64,000 bases of DNA from contig JADLCT010000054.1 of assembly GCA_020847045.1 (NCBI GenBank), positions 1 to 64,000 on the forward strand, given 5' to 3'. The notes under the pieces are model-generated. The model worked only from the letters and a program-made list of their open reading frames with translations. It had not been told where the DNA came from and ran no database searches. Source of the stretch: Bryobacterales bacterium. Its GTDB lineage: Bacteria > Acidobacteriota > Terriglobia > Bryobacterales > Bryobacteraceae. This document shows, in pieces, positions 8,454 through 16,946 of this stretch. The position numbers and the translations under genes were made by a program. Numbering within the stretch: position 1 is the first letter of the stretch; the number at the start of each line of letters is the position of its first letter.

Positions 8454-9332
8454 ATGAATGGCATCAAGACCGTACTTCTGTTGGGCGCAATGAGCGGACT
8501 GCTCCTGTGGGGCGGCCAAGCCCTGGGCGGGCAAAAAGGCCTCGTCATGGCCTTCGGCTTTGCCGTGCTCATGAACTTCGCCAGCTATTTCTTCTCTGAC
8601 AAGATTGCCCTCTCGATGTACTCGGCCCAGCCGGTGTCCCGCTCGGCCAATCCGCACATCTATGACCGGATCGGTCCGATGACCGAGGAACTCACCCGCC
8701 GGATGGGCCTGCCCATGCCCAAACTCTGGGTGATCCCCGACCATTCGCCGAACGCCTTCGCCACCGGGCGTAATCCCCAACATGCGTCCGTGGCGGTTAC
8801 CGCGGGCATTCTGGAGTTGATGAACGACCGTGAACTGGAAGGCGTCATCGCCCACGAACTGGGCCACGTGAAGCATCGCGACATCCTCATCAGCTCGGTC
8901 GCCGCCACCATCGGCGCCGCCATCACCATGCTCGGCCGCATGGCCTTCTGGTTCGGCGGTTCCCGCAGCAGGGACGACGAGGGCAATTCCAGCCCCCTGG
9001 CCGGTCTCGCCATGCTCATCTTGGCGCCCATTGCCGCCACGATCATCCAGATGGCCATCTCCCGCACGCGCGAGTACTCGGCCGACGCAGCCGCCGCCAA
9101 GTACACCGGCTCGCCGGACGGGCTCATCAGCGGACTGCGCAAACTGGAGAGCTTCTCCAAACGAATCCCCATGGACGCCTCGCCGGCCACGGCGCATATG
9201 TTCATCATCAAGCCCTTCACAGGCCAGGCGCTGATGAGCCTGTTCTCCACACACCCGGCCACGGAAAAGCGCATCGCCGCCCTGGAAGCCCTGCGCGGGG
9301 AACCCACATGGTCGCATAGCGCGGTCAACTAA
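8454..9332 (+). CDS. htpX: Protease HtpX, membrane M48 zinc metallopeptidase
   Basis: The 292-residue product degrades damaged membrane proteins at the inner membrane. Two N-terminal hydrophobic segments lie at about residues 5-50. The zinc motif HELGH is at 134-138. Further membrane segments lie at about 150-165 and 180-200. The downstream REYSADAAAAKYTG supplies the third zinc ligand. Length matches the family. HtpX is a heat-stress protein in E. coli, which fits its position next to Hsp20, although the hairpins in the 135-base gap suggest separate transcripts. Confidence 0.95.
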   Translation: MNGIKTVLLLGAMSGLLLWGGQALGGQKGLVMAFGFAVLMNFASYFFSDKIALSMYSAQPVSRSANPHIYDRIGPMTEELTRRMGLPMPKLWVIPDHSPNAFATGRNPQHASVAVTAGILELMNDRELEGVIAHELGHVKHRDILISSVAATIGAAITMLGRMAFWFGGSRSRDDEGNSSPLAGLAMLILAPIAATIIQMAISRTREYSADAAAAKYTGSPDGLISGLRKLESFSKRIPMDASPATAHMFIIKPFTGQALMSLFSTHPATEKRIAALEALRGEPTWSHSAVN

Positions 9333-9370
9333 ACTGGCCGCCACCCGCGCCGCCTTGGCACACTAGAGAG

Positions 9371-10531
9371 ATGCAATCCGTTCGGGTGAACCGCAAAGCG
9401 GCCGCCCGCCTCGCCACCGGCCACCCTTGGGTCTATTCGAGCGACCTCACAGGCGCCAGTCAGATCGAAGCGGGCGCGGTGGTGTCCGTCCAGGATCCCT
9501 CCGGCCGCTCATTGGGCGTCGCTCATTACTCCTCCTCCTCGCTGATCGCCCTGCGCCTATTGGACCGCGGCCGGCCCGCCGTCGATGCCGCCTTTTTCAA
9601 GAAGCGCATCGAGGCCGCCGCCGGCCTGCGCCAACGGCGCGTGCGCGGCTCCGAAGCCTATCGTCTGGTCCACGCCGAAGCCGACCTGCTTCCCGGTCTC
9701 ATCATCGACCGCTACGGCAGCCACTTTGTCCTCCAGGCCCTGACGCAGGGAATGGATGCCGCCACTCCCTGGATCACCGCCGCGCTCATTGATCTCTTCC
9801 AGCCTCAGTCCATCGTCGCTCGTAACGACGCCGCCGTCCGCGAGAAAGAGTCCCTGCCCCGCGCCGTCGAAGTGATTCATGGCGCCCTGGAGGCCCCCGT
9901 CGAACTGATGATGAACGGACTGCGGTGGCGGGCCGATCTCCTCCACGGCCAAAAGACGGGCGTCTTTCTGGACCAGCGGGAAAACTACCTCGCCGCACGC
10001 TCCTACGCGCATGGCCGCGCCCTGGACTGCTTCACCTGTACGGGCGGCTTCGCGCTCCACCTGGCCTCCGTCTGCGAAAGCGTCGAGGCCATCGACAGCT
10101 CGGAGAGCGCCCTCGCCACGGCCCACTGGAACCAGCAGGCCAACGGTGTGGCCAACGTCACCTTCCGCGAGGCAGACCTCTTCCAGATCCTCGCCGCCTT
10201 CTCCTCCTCCCGCCGCACCTACGATACGGTGATCCTCGATCCTCCGGCCCTGACCAAGTCGCGCGCCAATCTCGATGCCGCCGCCCGCGCTTACCGTGAG
10301 CTGAACGCACGCGCCCTGCGGCTGCTGCCCTCCGGCGGCATTCTGGTCTCCTGCTCCTGTTCGCACCACATGAGCGAAGCGGCTCTGTTGAGCGTAGTCG
10401 CCGAGGCCGCCCGGGAAACCAACCGCTCGCTGCGCGTCTTGGAGCGCCGCGGCCAGTCACAGGACCACCCGGTCCTGCTCGCCGTTCCCGAAACGGCCTA
10501 CCTGAAATGCCTCATTTTTGAAGTCCAATAA
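9371..10531 (+). CDS. Class I rRNA methyltransferase, RlmI family (PUA-SAM fusion)
   Basis: The 386-residue product resembles RlmI, which methylates a 23S rRNA cytosine at C5. Residues 1-75 form a PUA domain (VRVNRKAAARLATGHPWVYSSDL, GAVVSVQDPSGRSLGVAHYS). An EEHVD-like linker follows, and the Rossmann methyltransferase domain starts at about 195 with KTGVFLDQRENY and ALDCFTCTGGFALHLA. The motif ILDPPALTK and a later SCSCSHHMSE hold the cysteine expected for an m5C enzyme. Exact target site is inferred from family membership only. Confidence 0.88.
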   Translation: MQSVRVNRKAAARLATGHPWVYSSDLTGASQIEAGAVVSVQDPSGRSLGVAHYSSSSLIALRLLDRGRPAVDAAFFKKRIEAAAGLRQRRVRGSEAYRLVHAEADLLPGLIIDRYGSHFVLQALTQGMDAATPWITAALIDLFQPQSIVARNDAAVREKESLPRAVEVIHGALEAPVELMMNGLRWRADLLHGQKTGVFLDQRENYLAARSYAHGRALDCFTCTGGFALHLASVCESVEAIDSSESALATAHWNQQANGVANVTFREADLFQILAAFSSSRRTYDTVILDPPALTKSRANLDAAARAYRELNARALRLLPSGGILVSCSCSHHMSEAALLSVVAEAARETNRSLRVLERRGQSQDHPVLLAVPETAYLKCLIFEVQ

Positions 10532-10831
10532 AGGGCAAATCACGCAATTGCATCGTTGCGGGACGTGATCTGTTGCGCTATTGTGTCTCAATGGCTGGAG
10601 GGGCCCAAACCACCGGGCGCCGCTGTCCAGCTTGAAGTGCTTTGCTTTTCAATCACTTGTCTGAGTCGAGCGGATGAGAAAACAGAGCAGTCCCTTGTCG
10701 GCCCCGGTTGGCAGCAATCGTGCTAATCCATGGGTGCGGCACCACTTCTCCGCCACCGCCGCAAACGAGTGTCTCCAAAATGGGCACGCGCATCACATGT
10801 GCCTTGAGACCTGAGAGGAATTCGCAACGGT
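10532..10831. other. 300-base intergenic region upstream of hppA
   Basis: No gene was found here. An inverted repeat ATCACG (10539-10544) / CGTGAT (10564-10569) lies just after the methyltransferase gene. A weak promoter-like pair, TTGCGG (10556-10561) and TATTGT (10579-10584) with a 17-base spacer, could drive hppA and would give a leader of about 240 bases. AGAGGA sits shortly before the hppA ATG. No known riboswitch was recognised. Confidence 0.35.
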
Positions 10832-13015
10832 ATGCCCTTGCTAACGCAAATTGCCACTCCCGCGCTGCTGCTGCAGACTTCAGGAGGAGGCGAAGGCGCC
10901 ACCTACCTGGTGGTCGTGCTGATCATCAGCGTCTTGTCCCTATTGGTTGCCGTGGGGTTCTCGCGGTATGTACTGGCCCAGGACACCGGTACCGCGGACA
11001 TGCAAAAGGTTTCCAATGCCATTAAAGAAGGCGCGGAAGCGTTTCTGAAACGGCAGAACAGAACCATCCTTTGGTTCACACTGGCGCTGGCCGTCATCAT
11101 TTTTGCCGGCTACAAGTTTGGCAAGCCCGACGATCCGCACATTGCCGTGCGCATGACGTTCTCCTTTGTCATTGGCGCCATCTGCTCGGTCGCCGCCGGC
11201 TTCAGCGGCATGTGGGTCTCCATCCGCTCCAACATCCGCACAGCCTCGGCCGCGCGCACGGACGTGAACAAGGCCTTGCAGGTGGCCCTGCGCGGCGGAG
11301 CCGTCACCGGGTTGAGCGTGGTGGCGCTGTCGCTGCTGGGCGTGGGCATCCTCTTCTATGTGTTCGGTGGGTTGGAAGACCCGCAACACGTTCCGCACCA
11401 GATTGTCGCCTTCGGCTTCGGCGCCAGCTTTGTCGCCCTGTTCGCGCAGCTTGGCGGCGGCATCTACACCAAAGCCGCCGACGTGGGAGCCGACCTGGTC
11501 GGCAAGGTGGAAGCCGGCATTCCGGAAGACGATCCCCGCAACCCCGCCGTCATCGCCGACCTCGTCGGTGACAACGTCGGCGACTGCGCCGGCCGCGGCG
11601 CCGACCTGTTTGAATCCACCGCCGCCGAAAACATCGGCGCGATGATCCTCGGCGTCTCGCTTTACCCTGTCTTCGGCATCAAGGGCGTCATGTTCCCGCT
11701 GCTGGCGCGCGCCTTCGGTTTGATCGCCTCGATCATCGGCGTGCTGTCGGTGAAGGTGAAGGGTGACGAGGACCCGATGAACGCGCTGAACCGCGGCTAT
11801 TACGTCACCACGGCCCTGGCGATCGGCGGTTTCTACGCCGCCATTCAACTGATGCTTCAGGGCAACATGCACCTGTTCTTCGCGGGAGTTGTCGGGATCG
11901 TTACGGCGTTCCTGTTCGTCTATATCACGCAGTACTACACCGAGTACAAATACCGTCCCGTAACGGATATCGCCAAGAGTTGCACCACCGGCCCGGCCAC
12001 CACCATCATCACCGGTTTCGCCGTCGGCTTGGAATGCACGGCGCTTCCCGTCCTGGTCATCTCAGGCGCGATTCTTAGCAGCTACTACCTCGGCACCAAC
12101 GCCGGCCTGGCCACCAGCGAACAGGCCGCCGGGCTGTATGGCACCGCCATCGCCACCATGGGAATGCTGGCCACGGCCGCCTACATTCTGGCCATGGACA
12201 CCTTCGGCCCCATCACCGACAACGCCGGCGGCATTGTCGAAATGTCCAAACAGCCCGAAGAGGTCCGCAAACGCACGGACCGCCTGGATTCGGTGGGCAA
12301 CACCACCAAGGCGCTCACAAAAGGCTACGCCATCGGTTCGGCCGCCCTCGCCGCCTTCCTCCTCTTCTCGGCCTACATCGACGAGGTGAAGCTGCTGCTG
12401 GGTAAAGCCCCCGATTCGCCTTTTCCCATTGATATCGGCCACGTCCCGGTCTTTACCGGGGCGCTGATCGGCGCCATGCTCGTCTTCCTGTTCAGTTCGC
12501 TGGCCATCCGCGCCGTGGGCCGCGCCGCCGAAACGGTGATCGAGGAGGTCCGGCGGCAATTCAAGGCCAATCCCGGCATCATGAAGGGAACCTCGGACCC
12601 CGAATACGGCACCTGCGTGGACATCGTCGCCAAAGGCGCGCTGAAAGCCATGGTCCTGCCGGGCATTCTCCCGATCGCTGTGCCCGTCCTGGTGGGTGTT
12701 GGCTTCAAGGCGTTCGCCAGCCCGTCGGATGAGCTGCCGGTGGGCGCGGTCGCCGTGGCGGCCCTGCTCATGGTCGGCACCATCACCGGTATTCTGCTCG
12801 CCCTGCTGATGAACAACGGTGGCGGCGCGTGGGACAACGCAAAGAAGTTCATCGAAACCGGCGCGCATGGCGGCAAGGGCTCCGATGCCCACAAGGCCAG
12901 CGTCGTCGGCGACACGGTCGGCGACCCATTTAAGGATACGGCCGGCCCCTCGCTTCACGTGCTGATCAAACTGCTGAGCACGATTACGCTGGTCGCGGCT
13001 CCACTGTTTATTTAG
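10832..13015 (+). CDS. hppA: Membrane-bound proton-translocating pyrophosphatase, K+-independent type
   Basis: The 727-residue, roughly 16-helix product hydrolyses pyrophosphate and pumps ions across the inner membrane. The substrate loop DVGADLVGKVEAGIPEDD and the following NPAVIADLVGDNVGDCAG are intact, as are the C-terminal GDTVGDPFKDTAGPSLHVLIK motifs. In the GNTTKALTKGYAIGSA segment, Lys and Thr occupy the positions that in this family mark K+-independent H+ pumps (Ala and Gly in K+-dependent ones). It probably recycles biosynthetic pyrophosphate and supports the proton gradient under low energy. Confidence 0.96.
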   Translation: MPLLTQIATPALLLQTSGGGEGATYLVVVLIISVLSLLVAVGFSRYVLAQDTGTADMQKVSNAIKEGAEAFLKRQNRTILWFTLALAVIIFAGYKFGKPDDPHIAVRMTFSFVIGAICSVAAGFSGMWVSIRSNIRTASAARTDVNKALQVALRGGAVTGLSVVALSLLGVGILFYVFGGLEDPQHVPHQIVAFGFGASFVALFAQLGGGIYTKAADVGADLVGKVEAGIPEDDPRNPAVIADLVGDNVGDCAGRGADLFESTAAENIGAMILGVSLYPVFGIKGVMFPLLARAFGLIASIIGVLSVKVKGDEDPMNALNRGYYVTTALAIGGFYAAIQLMLQGNMHLFFAGVVGIVTAFLFVYITQYYTEYKYRPVTDIAKSCTTGPATTIITGFAVGLECTALPVLVISGAILSSYYLGTNAGLATSEQAAGLYGTAIATMGMLATAAYILAMDTFGPITDNAGGIVEMSKQPEEVRKRTDRLDSVGNTTKALTKGYAIGSAALAAFLLFSAYIDEVKLLLGKAPDSPFPIDIGHVPVFTGALIGAMLVFLFSSLAIRAVGRAAETVIEEVRRQFKANPGIMKGTSDPEYGTCVDIVAKGALKAMVLPGILPIAVPVLVGVGFKAFASPSDELPVGAVAVAALLMVGTITGILLALLMNNGGGAWDNAKKFIETGAHGGKGSDAHKASVVGDTVGDPFKDTAGPSLHVLIKLLSTITLVAAPLFI

Positions 13016-13063
13016 TACCCCCGTACCAAGAGAGCGCCTTCATCCTTACAATGGAGTGTAGGG

Positions 13064-14692
13064 ATGGAGGCGTTCCGTCGTTTAGCACTGATTCTTCTGG
13101 CCAGCGGCGCGGCCTTTCTCTGCGCCCAGGACCGTAAACCCCGTGCGCCCGCCGACCAGGCCAACCAGTTCCGCCAGCGAGCCGTCGCGCGCCTGTCGGC
13201 CGGGGACCGCCAGCTTGCGCTCGCCGACCTGAACCAGGCCCTGCAACTGAATCCCGACGATGCCCAGGCCTGGCGTCTGCGCGCGGAAACCAATGCGGCT
13301 CTTGGCGACTACAAGCAGGCTGCGATGGACTACACGCGCGCCATCGAGTTGCGGCTCGAACGCTCCTCCGTGTATCTCGGACGCGCCAACGCCTGGCGCG
13401 AGCAGAAGGACTTCGACAAGGCGTTCGCCGATTTCGCCAGCGCCATCAAGCTCCGCCTTGACGACCCCGAGCCATACCGCCAGCGCGCCGCCCTCTATCT
13501 GCAACTGGGAAAGAACCAGGACGCCATCGACGATCTCGACCGTGTCATCCAATTCCTGCCTGCCGACACGCGCAGCTATTTGAAGCGCGCGCAAGCCTAC
13601 GGCAATGCCGGCCGTTTTGACCGCGCCGTGGCCGACCTGGACACGGTCCTCCTGCGCGAGCCCAGGAACGCCGAGGCTCTGGGCCTGCGCGCCGCCGCCC
13701 TGGCCCGCCTGGGACAGCACAACAAGGCCATCGCCGACTTCACCAACGCCATCACGCTCGACCGGAACAACCCGAAGCTCCACCTGGCGCGCGCCGACAG
13801 CTACTCCGCCATCGGCGAAGCGCGCAGCGCGTTCGAGGACCGCGACCGGGCCGTGCAGCTCTCGCCCGGGATGGCCGAAGCCTATCTGGCTCGCGGCGGC
13901 TCTCATCATTCGTTGAGCCAGCACGCCGATGGGTTGGCCGACCGCTCCAAGGCGATCGAATTGAACCCGCAACTCGCCGTGGCCTGGAAGGCCAGGGGCA
14001 ACGCTTACTTCCTGCTGGACCGTTTTGACGACGCCATCCGCGACCTCGCCGAAGCCGTCCGGCTCGATCCCGCCGATACGGAGACGGCGAATCTGCTGCA
14101 ACTGGCGCGCTTCCGCCTGGAGCAATCGAAGACGCCTGGCGTGGAGGCGCCCAAGCCGGTTCTGGTCACCGAGTCGGCCCTTACGGCAACCAGCCTGTCC
14201 GAGCTTCCGGTGAAGCGGGAGTCTGCGCCCGCTCCGCCGTCCGCGCCCGTTCCCGCGCCCGCCGCCACCCCCCCGCAGCCCGGGCCAGTTCCTTCACCCA
14301 CTCCCGCGCCCGCCCCCACGCCGCCAGTGGTGACCCCCGCGCCTCCTCAGCCGCCGCCTACGCTCGCGCTGCCGGCTCTGAGCCCCGAGGCGAACAACAC
14401 TCGCGCGCGCGCCGCCACGCAAGCCGGTAACTATGAACTCGCGCTGGCTCACTTCACGGCCGCCCTGGCGGCCCGTCCCAACTTCACACTCGCCCTGAAT
14501 GGCCGCGGTTTCGTGTACCTGAAATTGCGCAAGCCACTGCCCGCCATTGAGGACTTCACGGCGGCCATCAAGCTCGACCCCAACTACGCCAACGCCTACC
14601 GGAACCGCGCCGCCGCGCGCCGGCTAACCGGCGACGAAACCGGCGCCGCCGCCGATCACGAACGCGAACAGCAACTGTTGAAGAACCGCTGA
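13064..14692 (+). CDS. Secreted TPR-repeat protein with proline-rich linker
   Basis: The 542-residue product begins with a signal peptide (hydrophobic residues about 7-20, ending FLCAQ). Around nine to ten tetratricopeptide repeats run from about residue 28 to 350, recognisable by recurring ALADLNQALQLNPDDAQAW-like units. A long proline/alanine-rich linker (about residues 385-440) separates them from two further repeats (ALAHFTAALAARPNFTLALN, AIEDFTAAIKLDPNYANAY). TPRs are protein-binding scaffolds, and the partner is unknown. The stop overlaps the sulfatase start (TGATG at 14690-14694), so the two are translationally coupled. Confidence 0.85.
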   Translation: MEAFRRLALILLASGAAFLCAQDRKPRAPADQANQFRQRAVARLSAGDRQLALADLNQALQLNPDDAQAWRLRAETNAALGDYKQAAMDYTRAIELRLERSSVYLGRANAWREQKDFDKAFADFASAIKLRLDDPEPYRQRAALYLQLGKNQDAIDDLDRVIQFLPADTRSYLKRAQAYGNAGRFDRAVADLDTVLLREPRNAEALGLRAAALARLGQHNKAIADFTNAITLDRNNPKLHLARADSYSAIGEARSAFEDRDRAVQLSPGMAEAYLARGGSHHSLSQHADGLADRSKAIELNPQLAVAWKARGNAYFLLDRFDDAIRDLAEAVRLDPADTETANLLQLARFRLEQSKTPGVEAPKPVLVTESALTATSLSELPVKRESAPAPPSAPVPAPAATPPQPGPVPSPTPAPAPTPPVVTPAPPQPPPTLALPALSPEANNTRARAATQAGNYELALAHFTAALAARPNFTLALNGRGFVYLKLRKPLPAIEDFTAAIKLDPNYANAYRNRAAARRLTGDETGAAADHEREQQLLKNR

Positions 14693-16218
14693 TGATCTCA
14701 CGCCGCCAATTCGCGGCAGGCGGGCTCTCCGCCGGGCTTCCCCATGCGGCCGCACCGGTACGCCGCCCCAACCTGGTCTACGTCTTCGCCGATCAACTCG
14801 GCTTTCATCATTGCGGCTACGCCGGAGATGAGCACGCCCATACGCCAAACATCGACCGGCTGGCCGCGCAAAGCTTCAGTTTCCATTCGGCCGTCTCCTC
14901 CTCGCCCGTCTGCGCCCCCTATCGCGCCACCTTGATGACCGGAAAGTATCAGTCTTCGACGGGCATGGTGATCAATGAACTCCGTCTCAGCCCTCAGCAC
15001 GAATGCTTCGGCCATGTGCTGACGCGCGCGGGCTATCAAACGGCCTACCTGGGCAAGTGGCACCTGTGGGCCAACGAACTCGGACACCACGAGGAGACGC
15101 GCAACGGCTTCGTTCCGCCCGGACCCTATCGCCTGGGCTTCGACGGCTACTGGGCGGCGTACAATTTCAACCACACCTACAACCACGCTCCTTACTTCCG
15201 CGACACGCCGCACCGCGAAACGCACAGCCAGTACGAGCCGGATTCGCAAACCACGCTGGCCATCGAGTGGCTCCGCGCCGCCGCCGCCCGTCCCGCTCCC
15301 TTCGCTCTGTTCCTCTCCTGGGGGCCCCCGCACGATCCCTGGGGCTGGGACAATGCGCCGCCCGCGCAGTCTGGCCTCTTTCGCGGGAAGACTCTGCCCA
15401 CGCGGCCCAACTTTTCCGAACAACGCGATCCTTACGCCGACTCCTGGGCCACACCGCCCGGCGGCTACTACGCCCGGCTGCCGCAATTCATGCAGGCCTA
15501 TTACGCGCAGACCGCCAACATCGACTGGAACCTCGGCCGCCTGCTGGAAGCTCTGGACCAAACCGGATCCGCCCAGGACACAATCTTCGTCTTCACCTCC
15601 GACCATGGCGAGATGTTCGGCTCCCACGGACGGCGGGCGAAGTACATTTTTTACGAGGAGGCCGCGCGCGTTCCGTTTCTCATGCGCTGGCCCGGACGCA
15701 TGCCGGCCGGGCGCCGCTCCGATGTCTGCTTCCACTCGCCGGACATCATGCCGACTCTGCTCGACACGATGGGACTGCCCGTTCCGCGCGCCGTGGAGGG
15801 CGAAAGTTTCCGGCGCGTAGCCTTGGGACAATCCGGCCGCGCCCGTGACGAGGCGATTCTGCAGGGCATGGGCACAACCGCCGCATGGAAGGACGGTGCA
15901 GAATGGCGGGCGTTGCGCGACCAGCGGCACACATACGCCATCTACCGGCGGGATGGCAGCGAACTGCTGTTTGACAACGCGAAGGATCCCTACCAGATGC
16001 GCAATCTTGCCGGCGAGCGTTCCCATGGCCGCGCGCTGGCGCACTACCGCGGCCGTCTGAACCGGTGGCGCCGCGAGCATAACGATGCGTTTGAATCCTG
16101 CACCTGGTATGAAAGCCGGTGGACCCGCGATCGCAACATCGTGAATACGGCCACCGGCGTTACACAGAATCTCGATGCCTTGCGCGAGTTGACGCGCCGC
16201 TACGGCACGGAGCTCTGA
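14692..16218 (+). CDS. Sulfatase, Tat-exported, formylglycine-dependent
   Basis: The 508-residue product is an alkaline-phosphatase-superfamily sulfatase. The modification motif is Cys74-Ala-Pro76-Tyr-Arg78 (CxPxR), where Cys is converted to formylglycine. Metal-site motifs are FADQLG near the start and TSDHGEMFGSHG at about residue 302. LGKWHLW is also typical. The N-terminus ISRRQFAAGGLSAG looks like a twin-arginine signal, so it probably acts outside the cytoplasm. The substrate could be a sulfated polysaccharide or a phosphonate-type ester, and sequence alone cannot decide. It follows the TPR gene with overlapping stop and start. Confidence 0.9.
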   Translation: MISRRQFAAGGLSAGLPHAAAPVRRPNLVYVFADQLGFHHCGYAGDEHAHTPNIDRLAAQSFSFHSAVSSSPVCAPYRATLMTGKYQSSTGMVINELRLSPQHECFGHVLTRAGYQTAYLGKWHLWANELGHHEETRNGFVPPGPYRLGFDGYWAAYNFNHTYNHAPYFRDTPHRETHSQYEPDSQTTLAIEWLRAAAARPAPFALFLSWGPPHDPWGWDNAPPAQSGLFRGKTLPTRPNFSEQRDPYADSWATPPGGYYARLPQFMQAYYAQTANIDWNLGRLLEALDQTGSAQDTIFVFTSDHGEMFGSHGRRAKYIFYEEAARVPFLMRWPGRMPAGRRSDVCFHSPDIMPTLLDTMGLPVPRAVEGESFRRVALGQSGRARDEAILQGMGTTAAWKDGAEWRALRDQRHTYAIYRRDGSELLFDNAKDPYQMRNLAGERSHGRALAHYRGRLNRWRREHNDAFESCTWYESRWTRDRNIVNTATGVTQNLDALRELTRRYGTEL

Positions 16219-16223
16219 AACGG

Positions 16224-16257
16224 AAAAGCCCGGCCTCCCACTGGGGGAGACCGGGCT
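16224..16257 (-). terminator. Terminator for ompH, probably bidirectional
   Basis: A stem formed by AGCCCGG (16227-16233) and CCGGGCT (16251-16257), extended internally by CTCCC/GGGAG, is followed on the minus strand by TTTT (16227-16224). It lies between the convergent sulfatase and ompH genes and best fits ompH termination. Confidence 0.8.
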
Positions 16258-16286
16258 GAATCCAGTCGATTTCCGATGCCGCGCGC

Positions 16287-16877
16287 TTACGGCTTGGCGG
16301 CCGGAGTCTTCGGCGCCGCAGCTTTCGGAGCGGCCGGCTTCGGTGCGGGCGGCAGCGTCGAAGGCGCGTTCTTATCGTAGAGATCGACGATCTCCTTGGT
16401 GATCTCCACGCCATTGGCCGCGAACAGCACCGGAGTCTGAGGCGAGCTCACATCCAGGATCAGCGAATAGGCGTTGTCCCGGGCGTACTTCTCGATCACC
16501 ACCATCAGCTTCCCGCCGAGGTCGTTCAGCAGCTTGTTCTGCTCCTGCTCAAATTCAGCCTGGGCGTCCTCGCTGGCCCGCTGCAGCTCCTTCGTCTTCT
16601 GGTCGATGTCGCGCGTCAACTGCGTGCGCTTGGCCTCGGCCATCGTGTTGGAACCCTTGCTCAGTTCCTGCTGCAGCGCCGCGATGGAGCCCTGCATGCC
16701 TTCGAGCGACTTCTTCTTGGGATCGAACCTGGCCTGCAAATCGGTGGCGGCCTTCTGGCCGTCCTTGGTTGCGATGATGGCCTGCTGAATGTTGATAATG
16801 CCCACTTTGGTCGGGGTTTGGGCGGAGACAAGGGTAGCGGCGCCGGCCACAAGGACGGCGAGAATCGCGTTGGTCAC
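16287..16877 (-). CDS. OmpH/Skp-family periplasmic chaperone
   Basis: The product is 196 residues from the GTG at 16877, which has AGGAGT seven bases upstream. An ATG at 16913 would add twelve residues with no ribosome-binding site. A signal peptide (VTNAILAVLVAGAATLVSAQ) leads into VGIINIQQAIIATKDGQKA, the typical OmpH start. A long charged coiled coil follows (about residues 45-120), then YSLILDVSSPQTPVLFAANGVEITKEIVDLYDK. The Ala/Pro/Lys-rich tail is an extension. Skp proteins carry unfolded outer-membrane proteins to BamA, whose gene lies directly upstream. Confidence 0.92.
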   Translation of the reverse strand: MTNAILAVLVAGAATLVSAQTPTKVGIINIQQAIIATKDGQKAATDLQARFDPKKKSLEGMQGSIAALQQELSKGSNTMAEAKRTQLTRDIDQKTKELQRASEDAQAEFEQEQNKLLNDLGGKLMVVIEKYARDNAYSLILDVSSPQTPVLFAANGVEITKEIVDLYDKNAPSTLPPAPKPAAPKAAAPKTPAAKP

Positions 16878-16946
16878 GGTGGATACTCCTGGGAAATTGA
16901 CTGTTCCTAGCATAGCGAATGGTGCTGAGTTGGGAAGCTGTTCTGG

